A stretch of DNA of 64,000 bases, from the NCBI GenBank assembly GCA_031771865.1, contig JASISA010000026.1:1178001-1242000 (forward strand), in the 5' to 3' direction. Position numbers and translations under genes: made by a program. The notes beneath the pieces are model-generated. The model made no database searches, had not been told where the DNA came from, and saw only the letters and a list, made by a program, of their open reading frames with translations. This stretch comes from Nothophaeocryptopus gaeumannii. Taxonomy: Eukaryota > Ascomycota > Dothideomycetes > Mycosphaerellales > Mycosphaerellaceae. Below are positions 63,415 to 64,000 of the stretch, in pieces. The first letter of the stretch is position 1. Each line of letters begins with the position of its first letter.

Positions 63415-64000
63415 ATGTCCACCACGATGGACTTGCCCAAGTGCGAGGCTAGCACCGCGGCCGAGAGCGATACTGACGGCATATGCTACCTGCTCGACAA
63501 GATGCCCGCGGAGTTGAGGAACCGAATCTACGAGTACGCCTTACCGGAAAATATGGTATACTGCGCTTGCGCTGCTGCGGAGGAGGAACATTGTCCAGCA
63601 GAGAACAAAGGTCATGTCCGCGCTTGTCCGTCAACGCAGCACTATCAGCCTTCAGCTCTCCTTGGAACATGCAAGCAGATCCGTGGAGAAGCTAGCGACT
63701 TGTGGTACGCTCGAATCACCCTGTACTACTGGATAAGCTCGGATCTCAGGCCATGGGCTAGCTCTCTAGAGTTGCGGAATTTCTCGTTCTTGACGGATCT
63801 GCGCCAGATTATCCATGTTCCGCGCACCTGGTACATGGCCGAAAGCGAAATCTACCACACGCGAAGCGATATCTCATGGTACAAACGTGGCGCTCGCCTG
63901 TTGTCAGGATGCATCAAGGTGGAGATTGGCCTGCCTCTCGAAAATGGCTGCCTTAGGAGGATCTGGACTTCCGACCCGAGAGAGGAGGCAAAGAAGAATG
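63415..64000 (+). CDS. 2EXR/F-box-like protein, cut by window end
   Basis: From the ATG at 63415 the frame is open for 195 codons to the end of the window. The N-terminal core is LLDKMPAELRNRIYEYALPE (about 26-45), then ALLGTCKQIRGEASDLWYARITLYYW (about 84-109) and FSFLTDLRQIIH, the same order as in the neighbouring broken copy at 62.4 kb. A Cys/Glu-rich insert (CACAAAEEEHC) follows the core, as in that copy. The function of this lineage-expanded family is unknown. The C-terminus is outside the window. Confidence 0.8.
   Translation, partial: MSTTMDLPKCEASTAAESDTDGICYLLDKMPAELRNRIYEYALPENMVYCACAAAEEEHCPAENKGHVRACPSTQHYQPSALLGTCKQIRGEASDLWYARITLYYWISSDLRPWASSLELRNFSFLTDLRQIIHVPRTWYMAESEIYHTRSDISWYKRGARLLSGCIKVEIGLPLENGCLRRIWTSDPREEAKKN

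Noticed and set aside
1..64000. CRISPR arrays, rRNA, tRNA, bacterial-type operons
   Set aside because: None seen. Genes are monocistronic with spliceosomal introns. A tRNA search program was not available, so a tRNA could have been missed.

Overview
The window is nuclear DNA of a filamentous ascomycete. Genes have short spliceosomal introns (about 48-120 nt, one of 249 nt, with GT..AG ends and CTAAC/CTGAC-like branch sites), are closely packed on both strands, and include families restricted to or typical of such fungi (HET domain, PROPPIN Atg18, Bqt4, NIS1 effector, GPI-anchored PEBP, F-box-like/2EXR families). The NIS1 effector and the abundance of F-box-like genes suggest a plant-associated Dothideomycete (Mycosphaerellales-like). 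That placement is inference; no marker gene fixes it.

Layout. 0-4.3 kb holds two broken genes: a HET/ankyrin-like gene with one frameshift, and an alpha/beta hydrolase with two frameshifts and a nonsense codon. 5-30 kb is a housekeeping block: hemerythrin-like protein, Dcc1, a large RhoGEF, thioredoxin, Bqt4, RhoGDI, Atg18, the wybutosine enzyme Tyw4, a Pps1-like dual-specificity phosphatase and a class-I glutamine amidotransferase. At 30.9-32.7 kb sits a Fot1/pogo DNA transposon with perfect 48-bp terminal inverted repeats and a TA duplication. 33-48 kb carries an apyrase, an unknown four-helix membrane protein, a NIS1-type effector, Rad18, an F-box-like protein, Sec1 (7 exons) and the mitochondrial helicase Suv3. 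48-64 kb is mixed: broken F-box-like copies, a secreted PEBP, an ABC-transporter relic, an aspartic protease, alcohol dehydrogenase, a spliced F-box-like gene, Hsp10, a WRAP53/Swt21-like WD protein, and two 2EXR-type genes, one stopped by an in-frame TAA and one running off the end.

Working relations. Several pairs are divergent and may share promoters: Dcc1/RhoGEF, Atg18/Tyw4, Sec1/Suv3, Hsp10/WRAP53. Exon joins were checked by reading frame: spliced lengths are multiples of three and the joined proteins match the expected family order. No rRNA, tRNA or CRISPR was recognised. I see no clear undescribed multi-gene system. The strongest candidates for follow-up are the DH-PH-RhoGAP-like protein, the NIS1 effector, the decaying F-box/2EXR set and the lesion-bearing HET/hydrolase pair.
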